A DNA stretch of 64,000 nucleotides from Euglena gracilis (taxonomy: Eukaryota; Euglenida; Euglenophyceae; Euglenales): NCBI GenBank assembly GCA_039621445.1, contig CP154954.1, forward strand, positions 16,138,140 to 16,202,139, read 5' to 3'. The notes below the pieces were generated by a model. The model was not told the DNA's origin and did not search any database. It saw nothing but the letters and a program-made list of their open reading frames with translations. The translations under genes were made by a program, and so were the position numbers. Positions 32,486 through 43,334 of the stretch are shown here, in pieces; position 1 is the stretch's first letter, and each line of letters opens with the position of its first letter.

Positions 32486-33247
32486 CCGCTGTTTCAACGG
32501 CACGATACCATGATAATGTTTTTCTCATTGCGGTTTGATCACCCAACAACCATGGCCTCCACAAGAGGAAGATGATTGCGCGGGCTGTCGGTCCTTGGAC
32601 TCAATCACGAGGCCGCTTGGACCACGTATTGAGGGCCATCGCTAGGGTCCCTGGGCGGTTGGGAAACGAGGAAGTGCCATTGGCACTTAATTCTGGCGGG
32701 GATACAAAAAAAGGCAGTTTCCTTGACATGAGGAGGTGCTGTGGTCCTCAATGTGTAACAGGGATGTGCAGTTCTGGCAGACAAAACCCAATTCATTGGG
32801 TGACAAAAATCCTATGAATCAGTAAATTAAAGGAACACAGATTGAAATGGTGATTCAGGAAATGAATCCATTCCTTCTTTTAACAATGCCTCCGTTACTC
32901 TGCAAGTAGTTTGAAAACCCTCCGGTATATGGCCCAAGGACCTTCAAAAGAGTACGGATTGTGCACCGTATGGTAGGCTGGCTTACTTCCGGGGGACACA
33001 GGGGGAGGCAGGCTGCGACCCATCTGAGGGGGATCAGGGGCAGGCAGACCCTCACTGCGACATCAGTTCCCCATCTTTCAGAGCATCTGCCTGGCCGCCA
33101 CGTACGTGATGCAACAGGGGTGCGTGGGAGAGGACCACGTCAGTTGCAGCTACAGCAATGCTGTGCTCTGCCCGAGATCCAATCCCATCCATACAGTTGC
33201 CTAGCAAATTGGTGCTTACGCCCAGTCATGCCACAGGTATTTGGTGC

Positions 33248-33555
33248 ATGCTTGTGCTTACCGACCAGGGGGGGAGGGTGGGTGGGTGCTATAGAGTGCC
33301 TGCCCCTAGCAGGCACACCCCCCAGGGGGGGGTAGGGGTCCGGGGGGCCCAGAAAATCTTCATTGAAAATGGCCTTTCCCAGGCCCCCAGCGCCTTCGGC
33401 GCCGGGGTCAGAGGGGGGTTGCCTGCTATGGGCAGGCCCCCCCCAAAACCCTCCCCCCCCCTAGGGGGGGGGGGTCGGATCGGGTGCCATGGGGTGCCTG
33501 CCCCTAGCACCCACCCACTCCCCCGTGGGGTAGGCACCCGACTAAGCACAAGCCT
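33248..33555. mobile_element. 308-bp Mutator-like MITE, copy 1
   Basis: The inverted ends ATGCTTGTGCTTACCGACC and CGACTAAGCACAAGCCT are flanked by an imperfect 10-bp duplication (7 of 10 bases match, 33238-33247 and 33556-33565). The inside has palindromes GTGCCTGCCCCTAGCAGGCAC, long G/C runs and an AGCGCCTTCGGCGCC hairpin. The second copy at 60240-60540 has a perfect 10-bp duplication, which supports the boundaries. A TSD of 9-10 bp suggests Mutator-like mobilisation. Confidence 0.85.
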
Positions 33556-33956
33556 GGTTTGGTGGGGTTCTCCCTGGGCAGGTACAAAGGGTAAACCACC
33601 AGATTTGGGACAAAAATCCAAAGGCCATGCCCCCAAAAAGAAACCAGACAAAGAGGCCAAGAGAAGGGATGAGGGTTCAAAAAAAAGGCAGTCAGGAGGG
33701 GAGGCAGGAATAAGCAACCTTGCATGTCCCCATGTCCGACCACATGAAGCAGGGATCGGGCGAGTGGAGCCGATGGGAACGCAGCGCAGTCAGCCTGGGT
33801 GCCCTCGGAGGGGGCCCATTCAGCGAATTTCTTGAGAACCCCCTCTGGCGGGGTCCAAACGGCTGGCTGGAAAAAAATGCTGGCTGGACCCCCTCATTAC
33901 TTTGTTTTTTACTTTATTACTACTCCCCCCCCCGGGGAGGGGGGTCGAGTGGTAAC

Positions 33957-33957
33957 C

Positions 33958-33990
<33 letters not shown>
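33957..33990 (+). repeat. (GGCT)n microsatellite
   Basis: About eight perfect GGCT units between a C/G-run pair at 33925 and a C-run at 34010. Confidence 0.95.
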
Positions 33991-33992
<2 letters not shown>

Positions 33993-34183
33993 CGGCCAGC
34001 TAAACCGGACGCCCCCCCCCCCGGGATAGGGTAGGGTCCAGCTTAAGAAATTCCCTGCGCCCATTGCGGCGGGCAGCAGTCCAGCACCCCAGGGTGTGTC
34101 GGCTCTGGGGAGGGGGGGAGGGAGCTGGCAGTCCTGTCCTCCGAAGGCAGCAAGGCTGCTAACCCCACCCAAGGCACAGAAAT

Positions 34184-34252
34184 GTTCCAGGAATGTGCGT
34201 TGACACAGGGGGGGGGGGTTGTCAAGGGCACTTGTGTCAGACAAGGGGACGG
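34184..34252. repeat. TTGACAC module in the loop
   Basis: ATGTTCCAGGAATGTGCGTTGACACAG, a G-run and GTCAAGGGCACTTGTGTC. It shares the TTCCTGGAACA-type motif with the 59.1-59.4 kb copies. Confidence 0.6.
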
Positions 34253-34255
34253 TCC

Positions 34256-34508
34256 TTAGGGATGGGCCAGTCGAGAGCTCTTGGAATTTTCGGGAAAGGC
34301 TTTCACCACACCGATTCTGGGTTCCCTGGCACCGCGGTGAACTTGAAACAAAATCAAAGTCCATTTTGAGCAAGAATGGCTTTGGGGAGGGTGCAAGTGG
34401 TTCGGACGCTCTTGTCTGAACGGCGGCAAGAATGCTTTCATATTCTATGCTTTCCAGGGGAACGCGGTTCCTACCACAGAAATATTTCACAGGATTTTCT
34501 CTGTACAA
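34256..34508 (-). CDS. Weak coding-like frame in the loop (unrecognised)
   Basis: The minus strand reads RENPVKYFCGRNRVPLESIE, YESILAAVQTRASEPLAP and LLKMDFDFVSSSPRCQG. It continues downstream only through G/C-run and GGCT-repeat sequence, which is not credible coding. There is no duplicate in the window to test it against. Possibly one exon of a host gene. Confidence 0.25.
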
Positions 34509-34883
34509 CAGGTTTTGCGACTCTTAAATTGTGAACTTGTGATACCCACCACACAATTTTTTACCGACCCCCGGGGGGTAGGGGGGTCACTCCACTTTTT
34601 TAAAAACCAGTCAGCCACTCTCTTTCGGAAAACCAGCCAGTCACTATCTATGACTGTCTATCTATGACTGCTGACTGTGTGCTGAATACTCTTGTCTGTG
34701 TGCTGCAGACCGTATGAACGTGCTCTGCTTCACACTCCCAGGGATGGGGTTTGAAAAAGCAGGGGGAGGGTCGGACCGTCCCTGCGTCAACAAGAGAGCC
34801 CGAAGCCACATTCTCTGTGTTTTTGAACTCCCCACTGGAGATCCAGGACAAATGTGCAATACCTACTGGCATCCCAACTCCAG

Positions 34884-34956
34884 GTTTAGGGTTGGGGTTT
34901 TGGGTTATTGGTTCGGGATGGGGTCAGTGTCAGGGTTAGGAAGGTTAGGGTTAGGA
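34884..34956 (+). repeat. Degenerate TTAGGG-type tract in the palindrome loop
   Basis: TTTAGGGTTGGGGTTTTGGG followed by AGGGTTAGGAAGGTTAGGGT and TAGG. It is imperfect and short, and could be an old interstitial telomeric repeat or chance G/T-rich drift. Confidence 0.55.
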
Positions 34957-35899
34957 TTCATCCCGTTAAGACTAAAATTCGACAAAAATTAGGCCTAATT
35001 CAGCTAAATTTAGAGCCAATTTGGCCAAATTTAACTTTGGCCCTCTTCTGAACGACAATTGCAACTCTAACCCCTATTCCTAAAATGACAGAGATTTCGA
35101 TAAGCCATCGAAACCCCCGTCCGTTTGTGGAAAGTGGAAAGTACCAAAGGAATCCAGACAAGCACGCCAAAGTCCTCGGAGAAACTAAATCGTCGTGACG
35201 GAGCCGCGGCAGACTGTCCGTGGCTGGTGTGGCGCCAAAGCCCTGGTTGTCTCTGAAATGTTTGAGGGACGGCAGCGGAGGAGAGGGGTTCGGTGTGAAT
35301 AGATGGCTTGTTGTTTTTTCACCCGGGGTCAGTGGAAATGGATTCCCTCATTTTTTTTCGGCCCCCTGGCCACAAGAAAGGGGTATATGGCCATTTTTGG
35401 CTGTTTTTGGCCTCTTTTTCGTAATTTCAACCACTTTGGCGGCTATGGACTTAAGCTGGGGGTGGGGAGATTGGTAGTCAACCGATTCAGAAAAGCCAAG
35501 TCCACATGCAAGTTGCACCCCCTGTGGCTCGGACCATGTAAACTTCGAGTTAGCCTGCTGATATCGGGCCCCCCAAGGTCCAGAATGGAGGAAAGGACTG
35601 AAAGCCGTAGGGGGAGTTGGGGAAACGACGAGGGGGAAGAGGTCCTCTTTGTTTGGATCGGTCGGGACTTGGGTGCAGTGCTGGGCACCACGCTGCCCTC
35701 TGAAAGACACAGAATCCAACTCCCTGCCAACAAAAAGCCGTCTTTCGTCCCTAAGCGGGTGGCCAACGCACGAGTGTGGGGGGTCCAGAAACCCCCTTTG
35801 GTTGACATTTTTCTGGAGCATAATTTTTTTCTCGTGTTGGCCAAAATTTTTAGGGTCATTCAGTCAAGGCATTTGGCAATTGTGTGACATCTTCCCAGC

Positions 35900-36035
35900 C
35901 ATTGCTTCGAATGTTTTCCCCTTTGAGTTTGGTGATTTGGTGCAATATGAGAGGTCAAATGGTACAATTGTGGAGGCCATGGTTGTTGGGTCACCAAACC
36001 GCAGTGAGAAAAGCATTATTATAGGACCGTGTCGT
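35900..36035 (+). pseudogene. Coding-like fragment FEFGDLVQYERSNG (unrecognised)
   Basis: The plus strand reads FPFEFGDLVQYERSNGTIVE and AMVVGSPNRSEKS. The left-arm counterpart (about 32080-31990, -) reads FEFGDLVRYERSNGVIVDA. The pattern of a small beta-barrel-like GDLVxYxRSNGxIVxA segment is protein-like, but too short to assign. Conserved residues across strongly diverged arms suggest true former coding. Confidence 0.35.
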
Positions 36036-36072
36036 TGACACAGCGTGCCATTGCCCCCCCCCTGTCAACAGT
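36028..36072. repeat. TTGACAC module, right arm
   Basis: CCGTGTCGTTGACACAGCGT, a C-run and CTGTCAAC. It is the inverted partner region of the left-arm copies, much reduced. Confidence 0.5.
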
Positions 36073-36464
36073 ACCTGTTAATGCCCATCGAGAGTGTTTT
36101 TTTTTCACTGGTCCTTGTGGGGGGGTCCCACAATTACTAGCATTTTGACCAATTACTTGGAATCGTGTTTTTCCATCTGAAGGCCTCCTGGTGCACCAGG
36201 TTTGTGGAAACCTAGTTTTTTGAACCCAAAGCTCTGGTCACCTGCAAAAGTCCCACATCATCTTAGCATCTATCGTGGCTTACTTTGCTTGGGAGTTGGG
36301 TGCTCTTTCGCAAAAATTCATACCAGGCGTGGAAAATTGGAGTTGTAGAAGACTGGCTGAGCAAAAAAATGGCCTGAGAAAAGGATAGGTGGTGTCGACA
36401 AAAGCCGGAATCACATATTTGGAGGCCAAAAATACTTTGAAAAAACGAGGTTAAAACAGTAATC

Positions 36465-36495
36465 ATTATTAATTAATTATTAATTATTATTAAAT
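36465..36495 (+). repeat. AT-rich ATTATTAATTA tract
   Basis: About 30 bp of ATTATTAATTAATTATT, otherwise featureless. Confidence 0.7.
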
Positions 36496-37206
36496 CGTGA
36501 AATTAAAAAAAAGGCAAACTATGTGATTGTCTCCAGTGTGCCTGGTAATTTTCATACCCACGTGCCCAGAAAATTTTAATCTCCTGAAAATCGTGGGAAA
36601 AATAATGGCACCCCACACCCCACAGAACCATGCCGACGCACCTCCCAGAGTTGCGAGCACTGGTGGAGCGCTTGGGCAGGCTTTTGCGACTGCTTAGAAC
36701 TGAGTAGCACCGCCTGAGAGTCAGGTCATGTCAAACCCCAGGGTCTACCCCCCCCCCCCCAAAGAAGCCCATCCAGTACCTGCATTTCAGCCTGCCAATA
36801 CTTGCTCGCGGTTCAACGTCCGCAACTGGTACGCATGCTCAATGAGGTTCAAGTAGAGTGTTCGCAGTGGATGCGGCCACCAGTTCACCAGGATTTCATT
36901 TGTGAGAAGGCCAATGAAATACGCCCCAAAAGCGTTCCATCGCAGCATTTTTATATCGTATCATTCGATGCCAAACCATATTTCTGTAATCCCGCAGTGG
37001 CGCTACCTGGAGCAGTCGCAACTGCCTGACAAAGCGTCGTTCCACCACTCTCAAGTCTGAGAGGCGATTTGGGATGGTTGTGTGGAAGGTGGGGAGCCAT
37101 TAGTGCACCAACCCAGGAAACTGCCTTGTACCCTCTGGGCCCGCAAACCTGTCTTCAAAGGAACCTGTCAACTTCATTGTGAACCCCCCACTTTTTATCC
37201 CCTGGC

Positions 37207-37245
37207 CCCCCCCCCCTTGTCCTTGACACGGCTGGTCTATGACAC
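37207..37245. repeat. TTGACAC module fragment
   Basis: A C-run followed by TTGTCCTTGACACGGCTGG, matching the start of the 31842 and 59076 copies. Confidence 0.5.
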
Positions 37246-38062
37246 TCCCCGCTCCTCACTCCTAAGGAGCCCCTATTGCACGAGAGCATTGGACATTCAC
37301 AGGTTGCCCCACTCTCCTCGTTTGTTTCAGGGTCTGCTCTTGCTTTGGATTGTCCCATCCCTGATCGCCAGCAGGAGTCGGCAGCCACAGGATGGTTGCT
37401 GCCAAGGAGTCTTATCCACACACACACGCACAACACACACAAACACACACTGCATATGGTGAATCTAGGGCAGCTCTCACCATGTGCGGTCCATTCTAGC
37501 TATGGTGAGGGCGTCACCCCCCCCCCCCATTGTAACCTTGATCTATGAAGCTCCCCATCTCTGTTAGGGGGTCTCTGAAGGCTTTTAGTACTTGCAAAAT
37601 CACAATAAACTGATTTTTTTTGCAATTTTTATGAAATAATGAAATAATGAATGCCATTTTGACCATTATTCCCCCCCAAAAAAAGTCACGGATTTTCACA
37701 TTTCTGGCTGGATGTTTGCTTGTTAACATGTGTGTCTGGGTGTCTGTATCTGCCTGTTTGGACGTCCTCAGGGATAATTCATTGGGCCTGTGTTTAAAAA
37801 AAGAGTGCAGAGGTGTTCTAAAATCTTGAGGTAAACAATTCAAAATAATATCATTAAGAAATGCAAAAAACGAAAAAATGAAAAAATGGGGGAAATTAAT
37901 AAAAGGGAAAAACACAAAAGACCATGCAAATGAAAAACTCTTCCAAAGGCAAAAAAGCGTGAAAAGTGGAAGAAATTTTCCAAGTAAATGGAAGAGTATT
38001 GCTTTCCATTGCAGAAAAAGGGCGATTAATCATCACCAGCAGGAGGCGGCCTGGCTTAAGGC

Positions 38063-38106
38063 GGGTTAGGGTTTGGTTTGAGCCAGGGTTAGGGTTACGG
38101 TTAGGC
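38063..38106 (+). repeat. Degenerate telomere-like tract (right arm)
   Basis: GGGTTAGGGTTTGGTTTGAG, then AGGGTTAGGGTTACGGTTAG. The inverted partner of 27555-27600, so it predates the palindrome. Confidence 0.6.
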
Positions 38107-38775
38107 TTGTCGGTCGACGCCACATTTACTCTATCTAATCCATGGCATAATCATCCTCACCCTGATTCAGAAACCAGCTGGCAAGTTGAATTTGGACGGC
38201 TGCAGGGCGGGTTGTAAATTCGGCTTCGTTCCTAAATCAGGGATTTTTTTGAAGATTGGACTCAGGGAGGGTGGTCCGCCGGACCCATTTCCCCTTAGGG
38301 AGAGTCTGGCCGAGTGGGTACCCCCTTGAGGGAATTTTTTTGCTGTTTTATTATTATTCTTGTTGGCTCCAAGTTTCCAAGGCGAAGGCGAAAATTTTTT
38401 TTACCGCAAAGTGAGAGATGGCGTAAAGTGGATCCCCCAAAGTCCCCCCCCCCCCCACATCCCCCCACACCTCACATCCCCCCCACTACTGCCCCCCCCC
38501 CACATACCCCTCCCCTGTCACCCCCTGACACCCCACATTTGGACCTCAATCAATGCCATTTTTCTGGCATACAAATCACTTTTTGTGGGCACCGTTTTTG
38601 CGTCATTTTTTGACAACGGCCTCGCCTGGGAGAGTGGCCCCCCCGGACCCCCCCCCAAATAAAAATGACATCGCTATTCTGTGCAAGGTAAGGCTCAAAT
38701 GTATTTTTTGTGTGCCAGTTTTTTTTCATTTTTTTCCCCGTTCATTTCCATGTCCTACCATGGTCTGGCAAATTG

Positions 38776-38915
38776 GTTACCTGAGCCTCCACGGAGGCTG
38801 GTTACCCGGATCCTCTGCGGAGCCTCTGCAGAGCCTCTGTGGAGGCTGGTTACTTGGAGTCTTCACGGAGGCTGGTTACCCGGAGCCTACATGGGGGCTC
38901 CGCGGAGGCAACCAA
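38776..38915 (+). repeat. Palindromic minisatellite GGTTACC-GAGCCTC...GAGGCT
   Basis: Five to six imperfect units of roughly 24-30 bp, each with GGTTACCxGGAGCCTC and its complement GAGGCTGG, so every unit is itself a small hairpin. The cluster lies between CTGGCAAATT and ACCAAAATGGCAGG. The left partner is 26436-26530; related shorter clusters are at 6896 and 13380. Confidence 0.8.
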
Positions 38916-39090
38916 AATGGCAGGATTCAGATTTTGTTGTGGAGCTATCCCTTACCTGAACTGTTGCCTTAACCGTAACCCTAACACTTGTTGAATATTA
39001 GAAATCGCAATTACACAAACGGTGCCTGTGAAGACTTTGCGCAATTGCGCAAACCAATTGATACCACAAAGCTTGCCATCTGCAATTCTG

Positions 39091-39503
39091 CTAGAATCCA
39101 CTGAAAATCATTGTGTTCACGGCACACAGCAGGAGAAAGACGAAACAAACAGTCCTGAGTCTGCGGATTGGGAGCGTCCACGCTTTTTCATCCAGCAGGC
39201 ACAATGCGTTGTTGGTGATGCAGCACGAAGTCTGCCAGACTGACTGCACCAGGCGCCTGGCCACAAGCGGGATGCAGCACAGCTCACCCCCCCACAGAGG
39301 GGACTTTGGGTACTCCGGGATGGCCAGCAGGGTTGGCTGCACGATGTCCACGATGGCAGTGCAGTCCTGGGTGTGGATGGTTTTGAAAGGGTTGGACAGT
39401 ATCTGGTGCTTCCAGAAGTTGTCGTACCACAGCACGCAGGCTTTCCCCGCCATCTGCTGCTGCAGTTCCACCACACATCCGTCCGCTCGCTCCTCGTGAC
39501 CAC
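39091..39503 (-). pseudogene. Block-C gene remnant, right-arm copy (WYDNFWKHQ)
   Basis: The minus strand reads MAGKACVLWYDNFWKHQILS, TIHTQDCTAIVDIVQPTLLA, IPEYPKSPLWGGELCCIPLV and DEKAWTLPIRRLRTVCF. It is single-copy internally, unlike the left arm. The frame is interrupted between this and the upstream segment (39600-39949). Unrecognised family. Confidence 0.4.
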
Positions 39504-39586
39504 CGATTTCAGTCAGGCTCAGTCGGGTGGATGCTGCTGGGACTCAGGTATCTGCTGATAGACTCCTTCATCTGCACTGGCCGTCC

Positions 39587-39949
39587 TCAGGGGCCATGAT
39601 AGGCTGCTGCACCATACGGCAATTGTGGTGGCGCACTCTGCGGTACAGGACCTGGGCATCCCGCAGCAGCAACTCTGTCCGGTGGAGTCACGGCTGCCAT
39701 CACAACCCCACCAGCAGGTGCTCCCAGCAGGCGCCGTTGGTAATCCGCAGGACCCGGGTGGGCATCTGGATGATTACGTTCAGCAGGGGTCATCTGGGCA
39801 TTGGCCACGAACACCTCACAGCTCTCCACGTAGTGGTCCTGGACGCATTTGCCCAGGATCTTCCCCATTTTGGCAGAGGCAGTAGGCCACATACCACGAC
39901 GGCGGGACTGGCTGCCTTGCGACATCATTACCGAATTTGCAGTGCCCAA
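39587..39949 (-). pseudogene. Block-C gene N-terminal part, right-arm copy
   Basis: MGTANSVMMSQGSQSRRRGM, then MGKILGKCVQDHYVESCEVF and ANAQMTPAERNHPDAH, after which a 2-base difference from the left arm changes the frame. The alternative frame continues as LLLRDAQVLYRRVRHHNCRM, which looks genuine. It contains the intact TA (about 39628) used by mariner in the left arm. Confidence 0.4.
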
Positions 39950-42884
39950 ACAGCAAGTAGTTCAGTGTGTTAGTTTAACAATTGTATATTCTTATTAGAA
40001 TGTTTGTGGTATGTTCTTTGCGCAATTGCGCAAAGGAACATGGATTTTATCGCATCAGAGAACTTTTGCCGACACAACAGAATAAGAGTGTTCGACTTGG
40101 CACCATCTCAGCTTAATTTGCATGATGGGACAATTACTCAGGATGCGTGGAAAAAAATCTACTCGTTGCAACCCCAAATAATGATTTTAACAACAGAAGC
40201 TCGAGCATTTTGACAAAACAGTGGTGGAGTACACGTGCCAGGTTTCAAAGGGTGCCGGATGGTTTGCAGTCAAGATTGGACGTGGCACCAGGTGAGTCGT
40301 GCAGCATTTCCGCAGTGGTTCAGTTGCAAATGAATAGTCAGTCTGTTCAACCCAGCTTTTAGTGAAAGAAGAAACCCATTGCTGTTCTGATCGCATCCCG
40401 TAATTGTGAGGCCAATGAAACAGAAAGTTGTTTTTTTCTTGCTCTTCACCCACGCACTATGCATAAGCTCCTTTGATCCTCCTGCAACAGACACAGAATC
40501 GATGCCAGTGTAAGGTCCAAATTGTGACACCGTCAAAATCGCCCACCCCCTGCCATGCCACCCCGTGCCACCCCCTGCCCCCCTGGGGGAAGGTTCAAGC
40601 TTCCTTGAAAAATTTTGGAAGGGTCATTCGTCAATGAAGAGGCAATACACAACACAACAACAGAAAATAGACGCCGGCACACTAGCGTTGAGGCAGAAGT
40701 TGACACCATCCCAGCTCAAGCTAGGTCAGGTATTTTGATTCGTCTACACTATGCTGCAGCTCCGACAGCGCCTGGGTTGAGTAGTTCTGCAATAAAATTG
40801 GCTAGGTGCTCCTGACCTCCCCCACTGGTACAGGTAAGCACTTTTTTTTTTATAACAGGACGAACCCCCCCCGGGGGTTGCTCTGGGCAGGCAGAGGGGT
40901 AGGGCACTTTCGGGGTTAGGTTTTGGGGTGGGTTGTGCTATCGCAACCCCCCAGCCCGGAATTTCCCATCCCCCCCCCCCTAATTTTTCCCTGTGGGGAT
41001 GTAGCTTACACCTGGTCCAGTGGAGAGCTGCTGTACAATGTTCAACCCCTCCCTGACGCGCGGCTCATTCACATGCATGCCTGTCATGGCCCTGTTATAT
41101 GTTTTCTCTCCCATGCCTTTTAAGCGCCCTCCTTCCTTTCAACCAGACCTGAAATGGGGGTGGCGGTGGGCGGTTTTGCAGAAAAAATGTCCGTGAGGTT
41201 TTTTTACCAACCCATTCAGGGTTGAAGTTGTAAAGTTGAAGCAAGGGAATGATGCAGAATTTCCAAATTTTTGGTGCTTGGTTGCAGAAAGACGCTTCTA
41301 GAAATGCGTCGAAGAATTGACTGCCACCACCTTCTCAGTAAGCTGTCATGACCGAAAACCTGTCAGCAGCCCACCAGCGAAACTGCCAGGTCCCCAGGTA
41401 CTGGCCAACATGTCGAGGTCAAAATTCAATGAAGTTCCTTTGAAAGAATCTGAGGTTGGATTCCCCCAGGGATCCTATATTCTTCCCTCCATATTCGCCA
41501 ACCTGTCTTTATTGGGGGCACCTGTCCTTCTCTCCCCGCACCTTGTCTCCGAACGATTGTTTGAAATCTTTCACTTTTTTCTTGTCGAAGAAGCAGATTC
41601 CTGAGTTGAAAAAAACTCCGAACATTGCTTTCAAGCTTATCCCAAACTTGCGAAAAATTTTGTTGTCGGACTTTCTTTCTGCCGGCGGTCGAAGTCTTTT
41701 TGACTTTTTTTTTCCCTCTTACCCAGCCCCACCCCCCCCCCTCCGTATTTGCCGACCTGCCTCCTACATCGGTGCTTGCTGATTTGTCCGGGGACAGTTT
41801 CCGGGGTGGGGAGGCTGGGTGAAGGTGGAACCAAGGGGCAGGAAAGGATGGCGTGAGATCCTCCCAACGCTTTCCAGCTTGCTGAGGCTTGCTTCCTCAG
41901 GCTGTCTGCGAGCCCACCCACCCTGGGGTGTATTTTCTCAACTGGGTATTTTCACGTGAGGGAGGTGGCTGACCGAGTTTTTTTTTTAAATCCCTGAGCG
42001 ACTGACTCGTTTGTCACCCTCCCCCATGCTGAAGTGATGGCTTCTGTCTGCGGGAATTTTTTTATCCATTGTTTTGGTTTGAACTGAAACACGTCAGGAC
42101 ATTAACGTGGGCCAGAAAAATGACTGCTGAAAATTTGAACAACTGGATGCTCCCACAGCCAAATTTATTATCAGGCTCGACATTAAGGTGCAAGCCTTCA
42201 TTTACTGGCGTCTTATTGGCTGCATTTCACCCATATTTTGGCGTTCAAATTTCAAGGGGTAGAAGGTGCAACTGGGGGGGGGGTGCCTCCCTGGCAGCAC
42301 CCGGAATTCTGATCCTCACCCCAGGGTTGGTCAGAATCAAGCTCCTGGGCTCCACCTGAGGCACACTGAGGGGTTTGCTACAGCACCATTGTGCCTCAGA
42401 AATTGTGCATGTATTTGGCACTGAATTTCCAACTGCCTCCGGGTTCCGGGTTGGCCCAGTCGACTGAGTCTGGATTGCCCGGCACCCAACACCACCCCCT
42501 GCCCCCCAAACCCAGGTCAAGCACCCCCCTGCCCAACGGTCTGGAGCCTGCCCTGCGCAGCCAAACCCGGGCCTCAGTGGCCTGGTTAGGATTAACTGGC
42601 GTGGGGTTCCCGCCTAGCGGGCACTTCGCAGCCCTCTCGCCTGCAGTCACCACACACACAGTCGCACAGTTTGGCCCCTTGGCCAATTGTGACTCGGTCA
42701 ACTCACACCACAGGCAGAGAGAGAGGATGGCAGGGTTGCTTCTCCAGATTGCAAAATGCTGTCTCCTGGCCTGAAACCCCCCCCTTGTGGATGGCACGGC
42801 CGGTGGTTTTTTAACGCTTTTGCTGCACCAACTGTCCCCTTGTCTGGACTGTTGACAGTGTTTGGTTTTCCTGGATTTGCTCTT
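39650..42884 (-). repeat. Right arm block B'' (inner part)
   Basis: Reverse complement of 10.38-13.28 kb and its unit-2 equivalent. It carries the empty sites for the insertions at 18936 and 19497 and the ancestral orientation of the 215-bp block (40600-40815). Confidence 0.88.
41317..41604 (+). pseudogene. Coding-like fragment B-4, right-arm copy
   Basis: SVSCHDRKPVSSPPAKLPGP, ANMSRSKFNEVPLKESEVG, then a frame specific to this copy because the G-run seen in the left units is replaced by GGATTCCCCCAGGG. Unrecognised. Confidence 0.35.
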
Positions 42885-43334
42885 TCGGGTTCCATTCACA
42901 GGGGTGAGGCTGGACGGGGAAAGGAATGGCGTGTTGTCTGCTTTAATTCTTCGGATATGACATATTTGATTCTGGACGATGGCAGTGTACTTTCTAAAAA
43001 GTGGTGTCACCAGAATTTCGGCGAAAATGAAAATTCTTTTCCGTATGTTCACCCAAAGAAACATCAGCCACCCGATCTGAAGTTTTTCCCCAACTCATCA
43101 GCAATTACGAAAAAGGTTTTGCTAATACTTGTGATGTTCAATTTCTACGTTCGTGCGCTTTTTTTTTTTGCCTCCATGCAAGCGGACCAGCACGCAACCT
43201 ACAGTTGGCATGCCGAGATGGGTAGGACCACCACTGAACGCTGCTCACGCGGAAGCATTGCTCGCTTCAATCAGAAACGATTCCTCCGAATGTCCTCAGA
43301 ATTAAGTCACCAGTTTTTTTTTAGAGGAGGCTAA
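42756..43334 (+). pseudogene. Coding-like fragment B-2, right-arm copy 1 (192 codons open)
   Basis: The longest intact version of this segment: SIHRGEAGRGKEWRVVCFNS, SDMTYLILDDGSVLSKKWCH, QNFGENENSFPYVHPKKHQP, FPNSSAITKKVLLILVMFNF, YVRALFFFASMQADQHATYS and GRTTTERCSRGSIARFNQKR. The frame stops after SSELSHQFF. One hydrophobic segment lies at about residues 125-145. Whether it is or was translated is unknown; no motif of a known family is visible. Confidence 0.4.

Larger units (their letters stand above)
24184..32562 (+). repeat. Left arm block C of the large inverted duplication
   Basis: Pairs inverted with about 35.88-39.65 kb. Sample matches: 27640-27700 with 37966-38025, 28240-28340 with 37290-37400, 32271-32340 with 36161-36250, 32505-32562 with 35970-36045. 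The left side is about twice as long because of left-specific material, including the mariner, the 28748-29190 MITE and the 29.2-30.5 kb repeats. Near the inner edge the block order is scrambled: 31981-32160 pairs with 35885-35975, but lies outside 32260-32562. Confidence 0.88.
32563..35880. other. Loop of the large inverted duplication
   Basis: Single-copy DNA between the two arms. It holds a Mutator-like MITE (33248-33555), a (GGCT)n tract, a TTGACAC module, a telomere-like tract and two weak coding-like frames. I see no complete gene. Confidence 0.75.
35880..39650 (-). repeat. Right arm block C' of the inverted duplication
   Basis: Reverse-complement partner of left block C. It lacks the mariner insertion, the 28748 MITE and the 25.8-26.1 kb local duplication, so it represents the older state at those sites. 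Confidence 0.88.

Noticed and set aside
34884-34956. A true telomere-fusion junction
   Set aside because: Only degenerate TTAGGG in one direction is present, with no opposed CCCTAA array, so it is reported only as a weak hint.
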